NCBI RefSeq assembly: GCF_014873855.1
Contig: NZ_JADBEL010000001.1
Location: 345,198-409,197, forward strand
Length of the DNA stretch: 64,000 nt
Source: Sporosarcina limicola
GTDB lineage: Bacteria > Bacillota > Bacilli > Bacillales_A > Planococcaceae
Direction of reading: 5' to 3'
The notes under the pieces are model-generated. The model saw only the letters and a list, made by a program, of their open reading frames with translations, was not told the DNA's origin and made no database searches. The position numbers and the translations under genes are program-made. Positions within the stretch are counted from its first letter, which is position 1. Every line of letters begins with the position of its first letter. This document shows, in pieces, positions 56,068 through 63,891 of this stretch.

Positions 56068-56988
56068 TTAGGCCAATAAAAAACCATTCCTTAACGGATC
56101 CTCATGATCGAGAATAAATTGATGCATTCCTGTAACAAACGCCTCTGTTTCGACAGAAAATCGATACGCATCACCCGAAAGTAGATTCGCTGTTAACACG
56201 CTTTCAAAAACACTTATATTTTCCACTTCGCTATAGTCATTTGAAACGCTCAACAACGCTGTTAAAATTGCGAACGTGCTATCAATTCCTGGGGATCGTA
56301 AAATATAGCCATCTTTTTCAAACGTCATCGATCTAACCTTATTTGGAGTTGAAGGTGATGATTCAATAAGTACAATTCCATCAAAATAGATGTTTTCATT
56401 CGACAATTTCTCAACTTTTTCACTGCCCCAACTAGTTAGTGCCGCTAAGTATTCCAACTGAATACCCGGTACGGAACTAGGCAAATTGAACAGTAAATAC
56501 TTCCGATCATCGTCTACAGTGACAGACACAAACTCCGGATTTAAACTATCAATGGAACAAACGCCACTTTCAATAGAGACAGAAGTTACTTCCTGATTTT
56601 CAACAAGCACCTTCACCTCGAAGATGCCATTCACCGTCTCTACCTTATAAACGTCATTTGCCGTCCTTTTAATATTCCCTGTCTCAATTAATGCGGTTAC
56701 AGTTGTCAATAATCCTTCATATTTGAAGTTATTCACATTGTTATGATTGAAGAATAACAGTCGAAAGTTCGCTACGTTTGAAGAAGTGACCAAGCACCCA
56801 TGCATGCCGCGATGGCCCCTTGGTTCATTCAATAACAGGTTCTTTTCATCTTCAAAGTTGTACCGCAACTCGTCATGATTCGACTGAACATCCCCACTTT
56901 GCAGCACGATGGAAGATTGGATAACCACCCTGAACGCTTCACCGGCTACATGTGTATCAATTGTGCTAAACATTTTTTCGAAGTTCAT
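56068..56988 (-). CDS. Proline racemase family protein lacking both catalytic cysteines
   Basis: 306 aa. The fold markers are present: TIDTHVAGEAFRVVIQ, LNEPRGHRGMHGCLVT, RSPGIDSTFAIL and the C-terminal VTGMHQFILDHEDPLRNGFL. In the neighbour at 56990-58030 the catalytic positions read MCGHDT and SPCGTGT; here they read about FKYEGL and SPGIDST, so both Cys are gone, and the second is not Thr/Ser as in trans-3-hydroxyproline dehydratase. The frame is intact and the gene sits two bases after the real epimerase gene with a GGAGG site, so it seems maintained. A binding partner, regulator or new activity are possible; racemase activity by the known mechanism is not. Confidence 0.85.
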   Translation of the reverse strand: MNFEKMFSTIDTHVAGEAFRVVIQSSIVLQSGDVQSNHDELRYNFEDEKNLLLNEPRGHRGMHGCLVTSSNVANFRLLFFNHNNVNNFKYEGLLTTVTALIETGNIKRTANDVYKVETVNGIFEVKVLVENQEVTSVSIESGVCSIDSLNPEFVSVTVDDDRKYLLFNLPSSVPGIQLEYLAALTSWGSEKVEKLSNENIYFDGIVLIESSPSTPNKVRSMTFEKDGYILRSPGIDSTFAILTALLSVSNDYSEVENISVFESVLTANLLSGDAYRFSVETEAFVTGMHQFILDHEDPLRNGFLLA

Positions 56989-56989
56989 A

Positions 56990-58030
56990 TTACACTCCCT
57001 CCTTCACTGTTTCGTGTTCCATTGGAGGTATTAGTAAAAATCCTTCCCGAAGGGGGTCTCTTTCATTGTAGAAGAACCGATGCATACCCATAATCCAAGC
57101 GGAACCCGTCACTTCGGTAATAAACGCATCCAGCTCTTTCACTTTTATTTCTTCGAGTACTTTGGCTTTAAATAATGTACCCACAATGCTTTCATGGACG
57201 AAAAGTTCATCAATACCAATCTCTTTTCTCTTGCACATCGTTGCAAGTTTCGCAGAAGTTCCTGTTCCGCATGGGGAACGGTCGATTCCTCCCGGAGGTA
57301 CAATGACTGTATTTTTCACATCTGCTTGCGGATGTACCGGATCAGTAAAAAATTCAATATGCGTCAGTCCGCTAATGAATGGAAACTCCGGATGAACAAT
57401 TTCTTCAGTTTCGTTAATTGCGTTTCGAATATCGATGGCTATATTAATAATTGTCGTCGCGTTATTTTCATCCAACGACAAACCAAGTTTTCGCGCATCG
57501 ATGATTCCGTAAAAATTTCCGCCATATGCAATATCACATTCTATATTTCCGATGCCTTCCACATCAATTTCAATGGATTTCAACAAAAATGCAGGTACGT
57601 TCGCAAACGTTACTTCTTCCGCTTTACCGTTAACGACCTTTATCTTCACATCGATGAGACCGGCTGGTGTATCCACTTTGATGTCCGTGAACGGCTCTTT
57701 CACCTCAATTAATCCTGCTTCTACGAGCGCTGTGCAGAAACCAATTGTATCGTGCCCACACATCGGCAAATAACCGCCCGTCTCAATATAAATAACACCG
57801 ACATCGGCATCCGGGTGACAGGGATCTGTCATTAACGCACCAGACATTACGCCGTGTCCTCTAGGTTCATTCATTAAAAAGTTTCGAATCCAATCGAAGT
57901 GTTCTTCCATATACAACATCTTTTCAGACATCGTAGATCCCTTTAATGGAGGAAGACCACTTATAAGTGTTCGTGTAGGATTTCCTCCTGTATGTGTATC
58001 GATTGTAGTAAATAAACGTTGAAAATTCAT
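56990..58030 (-). CDS. 4-Hydroxyproline 2-epimerase (proline racemase family)
   Basis: 346 aa. Both catalytic Cys are present (YLPMCGHDTIG near 95 and RSPCGTGTSAKLA near 245), with TIDTHTGGNPTR and EPRGHGVMSG at the N-terminus. The two-Cys type inverts C-2 of trans-4-hydroxy-L-proline to cis-4-hydroxy-D-proline; plain proline racemase is the alternative, but the operon argues for hydroxyproline. Overlaps the FAD oxidase gene by one base. Cytoplasmic. Confidence 0.9.
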   Translation of the reverse strand: MNFQRLFTTIDTHTGGNPTRTLISGLPPLKGSTMSEKMLYMEEHFDWIRNFLMNEPRGHGVMSGALMTDPCHPDADVGVIYIETGGYLPMCGHDTIGFCTALVEAGLIEVKEPFTDIKVDTPAGLIDVKIKVVNGKAEEVTFANVPAFLLKSIEIDVEGIGNIECDIAYGGNFYGIIDARKLGLSLDENNATTIINIAIDIRNAINETEEIVHPEFPFISGLTHIEFFTDPVHPQADVKNTVIVPPGGIDRSPCGTGTSAKLATMCKRKEIGIDELFVHESIVGTLFKAKVLEEIKVKELDAFITEVTGSAWIMGMHRFFYNERDPLREGFLLIPPMEHETVKEGV

Positions 58031-59208
58031 CAGCCCATCACCCTCTCTTTAAATCGGCTAAACCGTAATGGACTTATTGGAATTGATGGTTCTTTTTCAC
58101 TAATCATTTCTTCAATCAATTTCCCTGTTACTGCCGCTAAACTAATGCCGTCACCTTCGTGTCCAGCTGCTATATAAAAACCAGGAATTTGGTCAACTTG
58201 CGAAATAATTGGTAAATGATCTTCCGTCCACGGTCTTAGTCCTGCATATGTTCGAATAACAGTCATATCTGCTATTTTTGGATAAAAACGTACTGCACGT
58301 TTCGCAATGTATTTTGTGACTTCGTGATCGACTCTTGTATCAAAGCCCGTGAACTGTCTACTACTTCCGATTAGAAAGTTTTGGCTCTCCGTCGGTTCAA
58401 ATACGAGGGCAACCCCGTACTTCTCTGTCAGAGGGTCTACTTTCCTCTCCCCACCAAACTTGGATATTAGATAGCCAAACTCCATCACCTTACGAAGCCC
58501 GACAGGTTGTTGTCGAGATGCAACGATAAGCTGACCCTTCCTCGGAATAATCGGAATATCTAAACCTAACATCTCGCCAATCATGGGAGCCCATACACCA
58601 CATGCATTAACAACTTTATTGGCCGTGAATACGCCATTATTCGTTTCGATTATAAACTGACCAGCGTCATTTCGAGTGATATTCTTCACTTCAGTATTCG
58701 TATGTATTTTCGCACCTTGTTTTTCTGCACTGTAAAACATCGAATACGTCAGCATATAAGGATTGACTGTTGAGTCTGTTTTACATTCTAACCCTCCATA
58801 TAAATCGTCTGCGAAATACTTAGATTCATTTCGCAAATCGTCACGGTCCAACATCCGAAAATCCAATCCTGCATCCTGCTGCCTTTTAACCCACGTATTC
58901 GCAGCTTCCATTTCGTTATCATTTTCACATACTAAAATGCTGCCTGGATTACGATATTCAAACGATATTTCTAGTTCTTTATTTAACTCATGAACAAGTT
59001 GTTGGCTTTTCAATGACATTTGACTATCAAAGCCCGGATCCTTATCAATCGCAAGGATATTTCCGTCACATCTTGAGGAAGTGCCACTCGCCAATTCTTT
59101 TTTTTCAAGAACTGTAATATTTAAACCAGCTTTCGAGCCATAATAAGCAATTGCCGCACCCATAATGCCTCCACCAATAACAACAACATCTCGATGTTGA
59201 GTGCTCAT
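58030..59208 (-). CDS. FAD-dependent D-amino acid oxidoreductase, probable D-hydroxyproline dehydrogenase FAD subunit
   Basis: About 392 aa, DAO family. Dinucleotide fold VVVIGGGIMGAAIAYYGSK at the N-terminus, FAD-binding ASGTSSRCDGNI and the C-terminal GLRPWTEDHLPIIS and IAAGHEGDGISLAA. Resembles HcnC/opine-oxidase beta subunits, which work with a second flavoprotein and small Fe-S proteins; those partners are encoded at 61549-63378. Start taken as ATG 59208 after GAGAGGAGG; a longer frame to 59280 would include the sigma-54 promoter. First gene of the hydroxyproline operon. Confidence 0.9.
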   Translation of the reverse strand: MSTQHRDVVVIGGGIMGAAIAYYGSKAGLNITVLEKKELASGTSSRCDGNILAIDKDPGFDSQMSLKSQQLVHELNKELEISFEYRNPGSILVCENDNEMEAANTWVKRQQDAGLDFRMLDRDDLRNESKYFADDLYGGLECKTDSTVNPYMLTYSMFYSAEKQGAKIHTNTEVKNITRNDAGQFIIETNNGVFTANKVVNACGVWAPMIGEMLGLDIPIIPRKGQLIVASRQQPVGLRKVMEFGYLISKFGGERKVDPLTEKYGVALVFEPTESQNFLIGSSRQFTGFDTRVDHEVTKYIAKRAVRFYPKIADMTVIRTYAGLRPWTEDHLPIISQVDQIPGFYIAAGHEGDGISLAAVTGKLIEEMISEKEPSIPISPLRFSRFKERVMG

Positions 59209-59249
59209 CACAAGAATCCTCCTCTCATTTAGTGTTCCATATCTACATA

Positions 59250-59266
59250 TGCAAGTTTCATGCCAA
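59250..59266 (-). promoter_or_regulatory. Sigma-54 promoter of the hydroxyproline catabolic operon
   Basis: Minus strand TTGGCATGAAACTTGCA with correct GG/GC spacing, 42 bp upstream of the ATG at 59208. Any upstream activator site would fall in or near the start of the activator gene. Confidence 0.88.
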
Positions 59267-59371
59267 GAATTAAAAGACAAGAAAGCTTGATTCTCTATTG
59301 AATTTTCAATCTATTTATGTAAAGATAGTTATACACTTCAAATATTATTGACAGTAAAGGTGGATAACAAA

Positions 59372-61105
59372 TTGACTTCTACACTCCATTTACTCGAAAA
59401 ACTGATACGCACAGATTTCATTATCCTAAGTGATGAAAAAGATGAAAAGAATTTAGCTACTTTGATAGAAAAAGACTCTTCAAAAACGGTATTCATCAAA
59501 AAGATGTCTGAGCTGTACCATGTCGAAATCTCACATCAAGGAGAAGAGGGTATTTATAGATTATGCAAAACGATTCCGTTAAGTAGCACTTGTAAACAAG
59601 TATATGAATCGTTGGACGAGAGCACAACCGTAATTGTAAAAAATCCAGATGGGGAATACATCGGCTATATTACTCCTTCTTCATTTTCCGAAGACTTACT
59701 GAATGAGTACGAACGCATGCAAGCGTATTTACACACGATTTTAAATACAATCGATGAATCCTGTACTGTAATTGACAGCGATACAAACATCCTCTATTGG
59801 ACAAAAGGTGCTGAAAAAATTTTTTCTTTCAAAGAACACGAAGTTATAGGTAAACCAATCACCGACTTCTTCAATCCCGACCGCTTGGAAATATTGAAAG
59901 CCCTAAAAGATGGAACCTCTCTATACCATAGCCAGCATCACGCAAGGAGGGACTTGGTTGTTATGATCAATTCAAGTCCCGTTTACTTTAAAGAAGAAAT
60001 TATCGGTGCAGTGGTGTCCGAAACGGATATTACAAGTCAGATTAGATTGAACAATGAGCTTTACATGACTTCTGAAAAACTATTCAATTTAGAAGAAGAA
60101 GTTAGAAAATCTATGCCTTCAGTCAATCCATTTACTTATATAAAAGGGAATAGCCCTGCTCTGAAGAAAACGATAAAAATCACCCAAAAAGCGGCTACTA
60201 CAAATGCAAGTATTTTAATATACGGGGAGAGTGGAGTCGGTAAGGAACTTTTCGCAAAAGCGATTCACAATTTACGTGAAGCCGAAAAAGCCCCATTTGT
60301 AGCTATTAACTGTGGGGCCATTCCGAGTGGCTTATTTGAAAGTGAAATATTTGGGTACGAAAAAGGGGCATTTTCTGGAGCAGATAAGAAAGGGAAAAAG
60401 GGAAAAGTTGAACTTGCAAGAGGGGGTACTTTATTTTTAGATGAAATCGGGGAAATGCCGTTAGAAATGCAAGTGAAAATTCTACGCCTTCTCCAAGAGA
60501 AGAAATTTTATCCTGTAGGCGGTACAGAAGAAGTAGAGGTAGATTTTAGGGTTATTGCCGCAACCAACCGTGATTTAAAAGAACTTGTAGCGGAAGGAAA
60601 GTTCCGAGAAGACCTTTATTACCGATTAAATGTTGTCAACTTCAAAGTTCCTCCTTTACGCGATCGCCCAGAGGACATCATTGAACTGACCCACTATTTC
60701 CTATATGAGATTTCTATCAAGTACCATCGGCCCATCCATGGAATTTCTCAAGCTGTCATGCAGTCTTTGCTACAGCATACATGGCCAGGGAATATCCGGG
60801 AATTAAAAAATATCGTTGAACGTTTAGTCGTATTTTCGGAAAATGGGGAAATTAAAATCGATGATTTACCTATTGATATGGATAGAATTACTCAATCTAC
60901 AGATCTGAACACCGATACACATCCATTCCAATCCTCCATTGATGGGAACTTGTCTTTGAATGAACGATTACAAGAATATGAACGGGATATTATTCTTAGA
61001 GAACTAAATAAGTCAGACGGAAACAAACAACTTTGCGCTAAAAGTCTGGATGTTACAAGAGCCACCCTTTATAATCGTATGAATAAATTAGGCATAAAAC
61101 TTTAA
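59372..61105 (+). CDS. Sigma-54-dependent activator with PAS domain
   Basis: About 577 aa. N-terminal part (1-125) of unclear fold, a PAS domain (about 130-235: ILNTIDESCTVIDSDTNILY and IGAVVSETDIT), AAA+ domain (about 255-495: Walker A GESGVGKELFAKAIH, sigma-54 contact loop GAFSGA in place of GAFTGA, Walker B GGTLFLDEIGEMP) and a Fis-type helix-turn-helix at the C-terminus (GNKQLCAKSLDVTRATLYNR). Start is TTG 59372, eight nt after AAAGGTGG; an in-frame TTG at 59348 has no site. Divergent from the hydroxyproline operon and upstream of its partner genes, so it most likely senses hydroxyproline or a product and turns these promoters on. Confidence 0.92.
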   Translation: MTSTLHLLEKLIRTDFIILSDEKDEKNLATLIEKDSSKTVFIKKMSELYHVEISHQGEEGIYRLCKTIPLSSTCKQVYESLDESTTVIVKNPDGEYIGYITPSSFSEDLLNEYERMQAYLHTILNTIDESCTVIDSDTNILYWTKGAEKIFSFKEHEVIGKPITDFFNPDRLEILKALKDGTSLYHSQHHARRDLVVMINSSPVYFKEEIIGAVVSETDITSQIRLNNELYMTSEKLFNLEEEVRKSMPSVNPFTYIKGNSPALKKTIKITQKAATTNASILIYGESGVGKELFAKAIHNLREAEKAPFVAINCGAIPSGLFESEIFGYEKGAFSGADKKGKKGKVELARGGTLFLDEIGEMPLEMQVKILRLLQEKKFYPVGGTEEVEVDFRVIAATNRDLKELVAEGKFREDLYYRLNVVNFKVPPLRDRPEDIIELTHYFLYEISIKYHRPIHGISQAVMQSLLQHTWPGNIRELKNIVERLVVFSENGEIKIDDLPIDMDRITQSTDLNTDTHPFQSSIDGNLSLNERLQEYERDIILRELNKSDGNKQLCAKSLDVTRATLYNRMNKLGIKL

Positions 61106-61115
61106 CATCATTCAG

Positions 61116-61480
61116 CAGAAGCGTCCCATTTCTATAAGTGGTGAGATGAATGCAAAGTGTGTAGATAATTCAGTAGGGGTTCAAATCCCTGCTGAAATGG
61201 AAGAACTCTGGCTAAGATTGCCGCGTCCGGCGACAACACCTGAGTAACCAACAAGGAAGGATGTAGTACAATCCTTCCCCCCTGTCGGCCCAAAGCCTCC
61301 GGCGGATGCCATAGATTTTGAAAGGAGTCAATTGAGCAAGGTCGGGCCTGCGTGATGCAGGTCAGTTAGCGGGGAGGAATTGAATTTCATTCCTCCTTAT
61401 TGTCGCAAGGATGCGACAAAGGTTAACTTCCTTACTTGATCTAGGCGCAAATCCACCGAGGCGTATTTGATAGGGAAAAC
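61116..61480 (+). ncRNA. Structured region, possible HEARO/omega-RNA-like element with inserted hairpin repeat
   Basis: A GC-richer, hairpin-dense intergenic stretch. Stems seen: TTCAGTAGGG/CCCTGCTGAA (61169-61196), TTGCCGcGTCCGGCGA with GCCG..CGGC pairing (61218-61234), GGAAGGAT hairpin (61255-61278), CCTGCGTGATGCAGG (61348-61362), GGAGGAAT/ATTCCTCC (61373-61396), and TGTCGCAAGGATGCGACA (61401-61418). The run ACTCTGGCTAAGATTGCC followed by ACACCTGAGTAACCAAC reminds me of the HEARO RNA that accompanies IscB, but no iscB gene is present and I could not compare it with a model. It may instead be an insertion-element remnant. The part 61255-61345 looks like a REP-type insert. Confidence 0.35.
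61255..61278. repeat. GGAAGGAT hairpin element, copy 3 (inverted)
   Basis: GGAAGGAT GTAGTACA ATCCTTCC; reverse-complement form of the hairpins at 10535 and 10775. It is followed by AAAGCCTCCGGCGGATGCC, a GC-rich arm typical of dispersed intergenic repeats. Confidence 0.6.
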
Positions 61481-61481
61481 T

Positions 61482-61498
61482 TTGGCATCATTCTTGCA
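61482..61498 (+). promoter_or_regulatory. Sigma-54 promoter of the Fe-S/FAD dehydrogenase operon
   Basis: TTGGCATCATTCTTGCA with GG/GC 12 bp apart; predicted start near 61509, giving a leader of about 40 nt to the TTG at 61549. Confidence 0.87.
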
Positions 61499-61548
61499 TA
61501 TAGTATCAGATGGTGTGTTTTTTAAAGTTCAAGGTAGAGGTGAGAATA

Positions 61549-61824
61549 TTGTTGGAGAATGAAATGATTATATGTAGATGTGAAGAAGTAACTTACAAAC
61601 AATTAACAGAAACAGCGGAAAAGTATAAATGTGCGTCAAGAGAATTAAAGCTACGGACACGTGCTGGCATGGGCTATTGTGGTGGGAGAACATGCCGCAC
61701 TATGGTAGACAACATTGCCCATTCCTTCAATGGAAATGAAAGAGATTGTGCACAACTCACTTTGAAATACCAACCACCTATCAGGCCGATAAGTTTCGGT
61801 GACTTAGGGGATGTTAAAAAATGA
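61549..61824 (+). CDS. BFD-like [2Fe-2S] protein, D-hydroxyproline dehydrogenase small subunit
   Basis: 91 aa with four Cys in BFD arrangement: IICRCEEV near the start and GMGYCGGRTCR about 35 residues later. Start taken as TTG 61549, six nt after GAGGTG; a GTG at 61510 would coincide with the transcription start. In three- or four-subunit proline/hydroxyproline/opine dehydrogenases such a cluster passes electrons between the two flavoproteins. Overlaps the next gene by 4 nt (ATGA). Confidence 0.82.
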   Translation: MLENEMIICRCEEVTYKQLTETAEKYKCASRELKLRTRAGMGYCGGRTCRTMVDNIAHSFNGNERDCAQLTLKYQPPIRPISFGDLGDVKK

Positions 61825-62159
61825 CAAAAAGAATTATTGACCACCCAATACTTGGCAAACTAGACGACACTGACATTATTTCCTTCACCTTTAACAATAA
61901 AGAGTATCGGGGATTGAAAAATGAATCATTAGCCGCTGCACTTCTAGCAAACGGAGTTCGTACGCTGCGCAGCCACGAAGAAAGCGGGGCACCCCGAGGA
62001 ATTTATTGTAACATCGGCCATTGCTTTGAATGCCGTGTAACGGTTGATGGGCAACAAGGTGTAAGGGCTTGTCTAACACCTATTAAAGAAAATATGGTCG
62101 TCACAAGCAATGAAAAACTTTTGACAACTGTAAGAGATTGGAGGCCTGAAAATGAGTAA
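61821..62159 (+). CDS. Ferredoxin-like [2Fe-2S] subunit (HcnA/SoxA N-terminal type)
   Basis: 112 aa. Plant-type ferredoxin fold with cluster ligands in GIYCNIGHCFECRVTVDG and RACLTP. It matches the small HcnA-like subunits that pair with HcnB- and HcnC-like flavoproteins. Overlaps the following gene by 8 nt, so a single complex is expected. Confidence 0.87.
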   Translation: MTKRIIDHPILGKLDDTDIISFTFNNKEYRGLKNESLAAALLANGVRTLRSHEESGAPRGIYCNIGHCFECRVTVDGQQGVRACLTPIKENMVVTSNEKLLTTVRDWRPENE

Positions 62160-63378
62160 AGTCATTATTATCGGCGCAGGGCCTGCCGGCTTATCTGCCG
62201 CAATCACAATCGCCGAAAACGGACTAGAGGTCCTCGTTCTCGACGAATACATGATTGCTGGTGGAAGACTATTAGGCCAACTTTACGAAGAGCCTAATGG
62301 AAACTGGTGGAACGGCATCAAAGAATCCAAACAATTATATGAAAAAGCATTGGACCTCGGCGTAAAAATTCAGCTCCACACAGCCGTGTCCAATCTCGAG
62401 AAAATTGATAGTTCATGGGTCATCTATACAGCCACAGAAACGTACTACACATCCCATTTACTACTCGCAACCGGAGCAACAGAAGCACCTTTGCCAATTC
62501 CCGGTTGGACACTACCAGGCGTTATGTCTGTCGGCGCTGCCCAAGTAATGACCAACGTACATAGAGTCAAACCCGGTAACCGCGGCGTAATTATCGGCGT
62601 AAACGTCCTTTCATCCGCAATCGCGATGGAACTGCAACTCGCCGGCGTACAAGTGGCGTGTATCACGCTACCGAAGATGAGCCTAGTGACAAAAGAATCA
62701 GGCAACCCGATGAACGTGATGAATTCACTTCTGCACGTGTCCCATATGGCACCTTCCGCATTCGTCAAGTTCGGAAGCAAGCTTATGAAAATTGAATTCA
62801 TGAAGAAAATGGGCATCACTTTCTTTCCGAAAAACGGTGTGAAAATGTGGGATATCCCAATCATGCTCAGAAAAGCGGTCATCGAGATTTATGGGGACAA
62901 TGAAGTTGAAGGGGTGACAATGGCGACAATCAGTCCTACGGGTGAAGTCATTCCTGGAACCGAAGAAAAAGTACAGGCCGATTTTGTTTGTATCGCTGGA
63001 GGCCTCTATCCATTAGCCGAATTGGCAGCCGTGGCAGGTTGCCCTTTCTACCATATTGAAGAACTAGGCGGCTACGTTCCCCTTCATAACGAACGGATGG
63101 AAACTGCATTGGAAGGGCTATACGTTGCCGGCAATATAACAGGTATAGAAGGTGCCAAAGTTGCCGCTAGCCAAGGTGTAGCTGCTGGATTATCAATCGT
63201 GCATAACAACGGAACTAGTAATCAAGAACAGAATATCAAAAAAGCTATTCAAGATATTGAACATACAAGAGATAATGCATTCATCCAATTCCACCCCGCG
63301 GTAAAAGAAGGAAAACAAAAACTCCAGCACTATTGGGAAGAACATCTGAATACCGTGAAGGATATGGTTGGCAATTAA
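62152..63378 (+). CDS. FAD/NAD(P)-binding oxidoreductase (HcnB type), D-hydroxyproline dehydrogenase alpha-like subunit
   Basis: 408 aa pyridine-nucleotide-disulfide-reductase-like flavoprotein: IIIGAGPAGLSAAITIAENG (FAD), LLATGATEAPLPIPGW, GVIIGVNVLSSAIAMEL (second nucleotide site), and GLYVAGNITGIEGAKVAASQ at the end. It corresponds to HcnB/opine oxidase alpha. Together with the DAO-type subunit at 58030-59208 it would oxidise cis-4-hydroxy-D-proline. GGAGG site. Confidence 0.87.
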   Translation: MSKVIIIGAGPAGLSAAITIAENGLEVLVLDEYMIAGGRLLGQLYEEPNGNWWNGIKESKQLYEKALDLGVKIQLHTAVSNLEKIDSSWVIYTATETYYTSHLLLATGATEAPLPIPGWTLPGVMSVGAAQVMTNVHRVKPGNRGVIIGVNVLSSAIAMELQLAGVQVACITLPKMSLVTKESGNPMNVMNSLLHVSHMAPSAFVKFGSKLMKIEFMKKMGITFFPKNGVKMWDIPIMLRKAVIEIYGDNEVEGVTMATISPTGEVIPGTEEKVQADFVCIAGGLYPLAELAAVAGCPFYHIEELGGYVPLHNERMETALEGLYVAGNITGIEGAKVAASQGVAAGLSIVHNNGTSNQEQNIKKAIQDIEHTRDNAFIQFHPAVKEGKQKLQHYWEEHLNTVKDMVGN

Positions 63379-63389
63379 ACACGGGATAA

Positions 63390-63438
63390 GGGCCGCTCCA
63401 TAAGTAAATTAGTTACTTATGGAGTGGCCTTTTTTTAT
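63390..63438 (+). terminator. Terminator of the Fe-S/FAD operon
   Basis: GGCCGCTCCATAAGTAA and TTACTTATGGAGTGGCC followed by seven Ts. Confidence 0.9.
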
Positions 63439-63464
63439 TGTCATTAATGAACTCATTGGATAAT

Positions 63465-63818
63465 GTAGGGATTAGTCGCTTCTACATCCGAATTGGTCGC
63501 TTGATTCGGGGATTAGTCGCTTCTACATCCGAATTGGTCGCTTGGTTCGGGGATTAGTCGCTTCTACATCCGAATTGGTCGCTTGGTTCGGGGATTAGTC
63601 GCTTCTACATCCGAATTGGTCGCTTGATTCGAGGATTAGTCGCTTCTACATCCGAATTGGTCGCTTCTACATCCGAATTGGTCGCTCGGTTCGGGAATTA
63701 GTCGCTTCTACATCCGAATTGGTCGCTTGGTTCGGGGATTAGTCGCTTCGACATCCGAATTGGTCGCTTGATTCGAGAATTAGTCGCTTTGACATCGGAA
63801 TTGGTCGCTTGGTTCGTG
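63465..63818. repeat. GTCGCT repeat array, long copy
   Basis: Seventeen half-units ATTAGTCGCT or ATTGGTCGCT in mostly strict alternation, with spacers TCTACATCCGA and TGATTCGGGG (or variants), giving a period of 41 bp. One place has two GG-type units in a row. Between two converging terminators, no coding frame of its own. Confidence 0.9.
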
Positions 63819-63823
63819 AAATG

Positions 63824-63872
63824 AAAAAGCTATCCTATTTGTCCGATAAAATCGGCTTAAGGGATAGCCTTT
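63824..63872 (-). terminator. Terminator of the ornithine cyclodeaminase family gene
   Basis: Minus strand AAGGCTATCCCTTAAG ... AATAGGATAGCTTTTTC, 20 bp after the stop. Confidence 0.75.
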
Positions 63873-63891
63873 CGCTATTAATCTATGCTAC

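Noticed and set aside
59209..59280. Upstream extension of the FAD oxidoreductase
   Set aside because: It contains the sigma-54 promoter; the ATG at 59208 has a strong site.
61169..61196. tRNA gene suggested by a GGTTCAAATCC-like arm
   Set aside because: Only the T-arm-like hairpin is present; no acceptor, D or anticodon arms.
63465..63818. CRISPR array
   Set aside because: Units are 20-21 bp, degenerate and with recurring spacers, and no cas genes are present.
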